Assembly: GCF_001742225.1 (NCBI RefSeq)
Contig: NZ_CP017075.1
Location: forward strand, 1,736,001 to 1,800,000
Length of the DNA: 64,000 nucleotides
Direction: 5' to 3'
Source of the DNA: Novosphingobium resinovorum
GTDB taxonomy: Bacteria > Pseudomonadota > Alphaproteobacteria > Sphingomonadales > Sphingomonadaceae
Part shown: positions 61,718 to 64,000 of the stretch, one piece after another
Layout of the letters: every line of letters begins with the position of its first letter
Numbering within the stretch: the stretch's first letter is position 1
Notes under the pieces: generated by a model
Database searches by the model: none
Told to the model about the DNA's origin: nothing
Seen by the model: the letters and a program-made list of their open reading frames with translations, nothing else
Program-made: the position numbers and the translations under genes

Positions 61718-61752
61718 AAGGGCGGGATCGCAAGATCCCGCCCTTCCTTTTT
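61718..61752 (+). terminator. strong terminator between convergent TonB receptor and clpB
   Basis: Perfect 12-bp stem AAGGGCGGGATC-GCAA-GATCCCGCCCTT (61718-61745) followed by CCTTTTT. The preceding AAAAA on the other strand gives a T-run there, so it may serve both the receptor and clpB. Confidence 0.92.
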
Positions 61753-61759
61753 CAGTGAC

Positions 61760-64000
<2,241 letters not shown>

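Overview
The window is GC-rich chromosomal DNA from an alphaproteobacterium, most likely a sphingomonad (Novosphingobium or a near relative). Signs of this are three large TonB-dependent receptors, a MucR/Ros regulator next to a Fur-family gene, a class II DAHP synthase, an APH-fold homoserine kinase, and many long palindromic intergenic repeats of types I associate with Sphingomonadales. The placement is inferred from gene content; no 16S gene is present. Nothing looks like prophage, plasmid or CRISPR.

Layout. 1-5400: minus-strand housekeeping genes (a partial GT2-GtrA glycosyltransferase, leuB, recO, a ubiK-like gene, tspO, tlyA), then a plus-strand lipoprotein. 5400-6180: no conventional gene, but a palindrome, a compact structured RNA with an unusually complete Shine-Dalgarno and an 18-codon frame, a strong terminator and a second palindrome. 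6182-12450: ilvE, a YghU-type glutathione transferase, tRNA-Gln(TTG), a ZntB/CorA-like channel and a TonB receptor. 12753-20949: two tandem two-component systems (minus), divergent from a periplasmic binding protein, an OprO/P-type porin and a CitMHS transporter; this resembles a binding-protein-assisted sensory and uptake locus. 21052-23838: a translationally coupled operon of an AbrB-type membrane protein, an ATP-grasp ligase and a TerC/YjbE protein. 23974-34223: an Rrf2 regulator, an SDR paralogue with altered catalytic motifs, a CLC channel, a CocE-type hydrolase, DAHP synthase and an M16 peptidase.

34353-41364: a conserved core block (Nfu-type Fe-S carrier, tsaB, rimI, mucR, fur, plsC, a lipoprotein, ispH, thrB, rnhA). 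41505-44934: a FUSC membrane protein, a DUF1508 protein, a D-arginine-dehydrogenase-like oxidase and an alpha/beta hydrolase. 45032-52378: a Tad/Cpa pilus cluster (cpaA, B, C, D, E, tadB, tadC) that lacks the motor ATPase cpaF/tadA and a visible Flp pilin. 52502-54904: a Qnr-like pentapeptide protein and an SDR-TetR operon with a good candidate operator. 55373-61689: two giant TonB receptors, each with its own terminator. 61760-64000: the 3' part of clpB.

The most unusual items are the structured RNA at 5635-5918, the binding-protein/TctDE-like locus, the split Tad locus, the SDR missing its Asn and NNAG signatures, and a palindromic repeat that carries the start codon of the AbrB-type gene.
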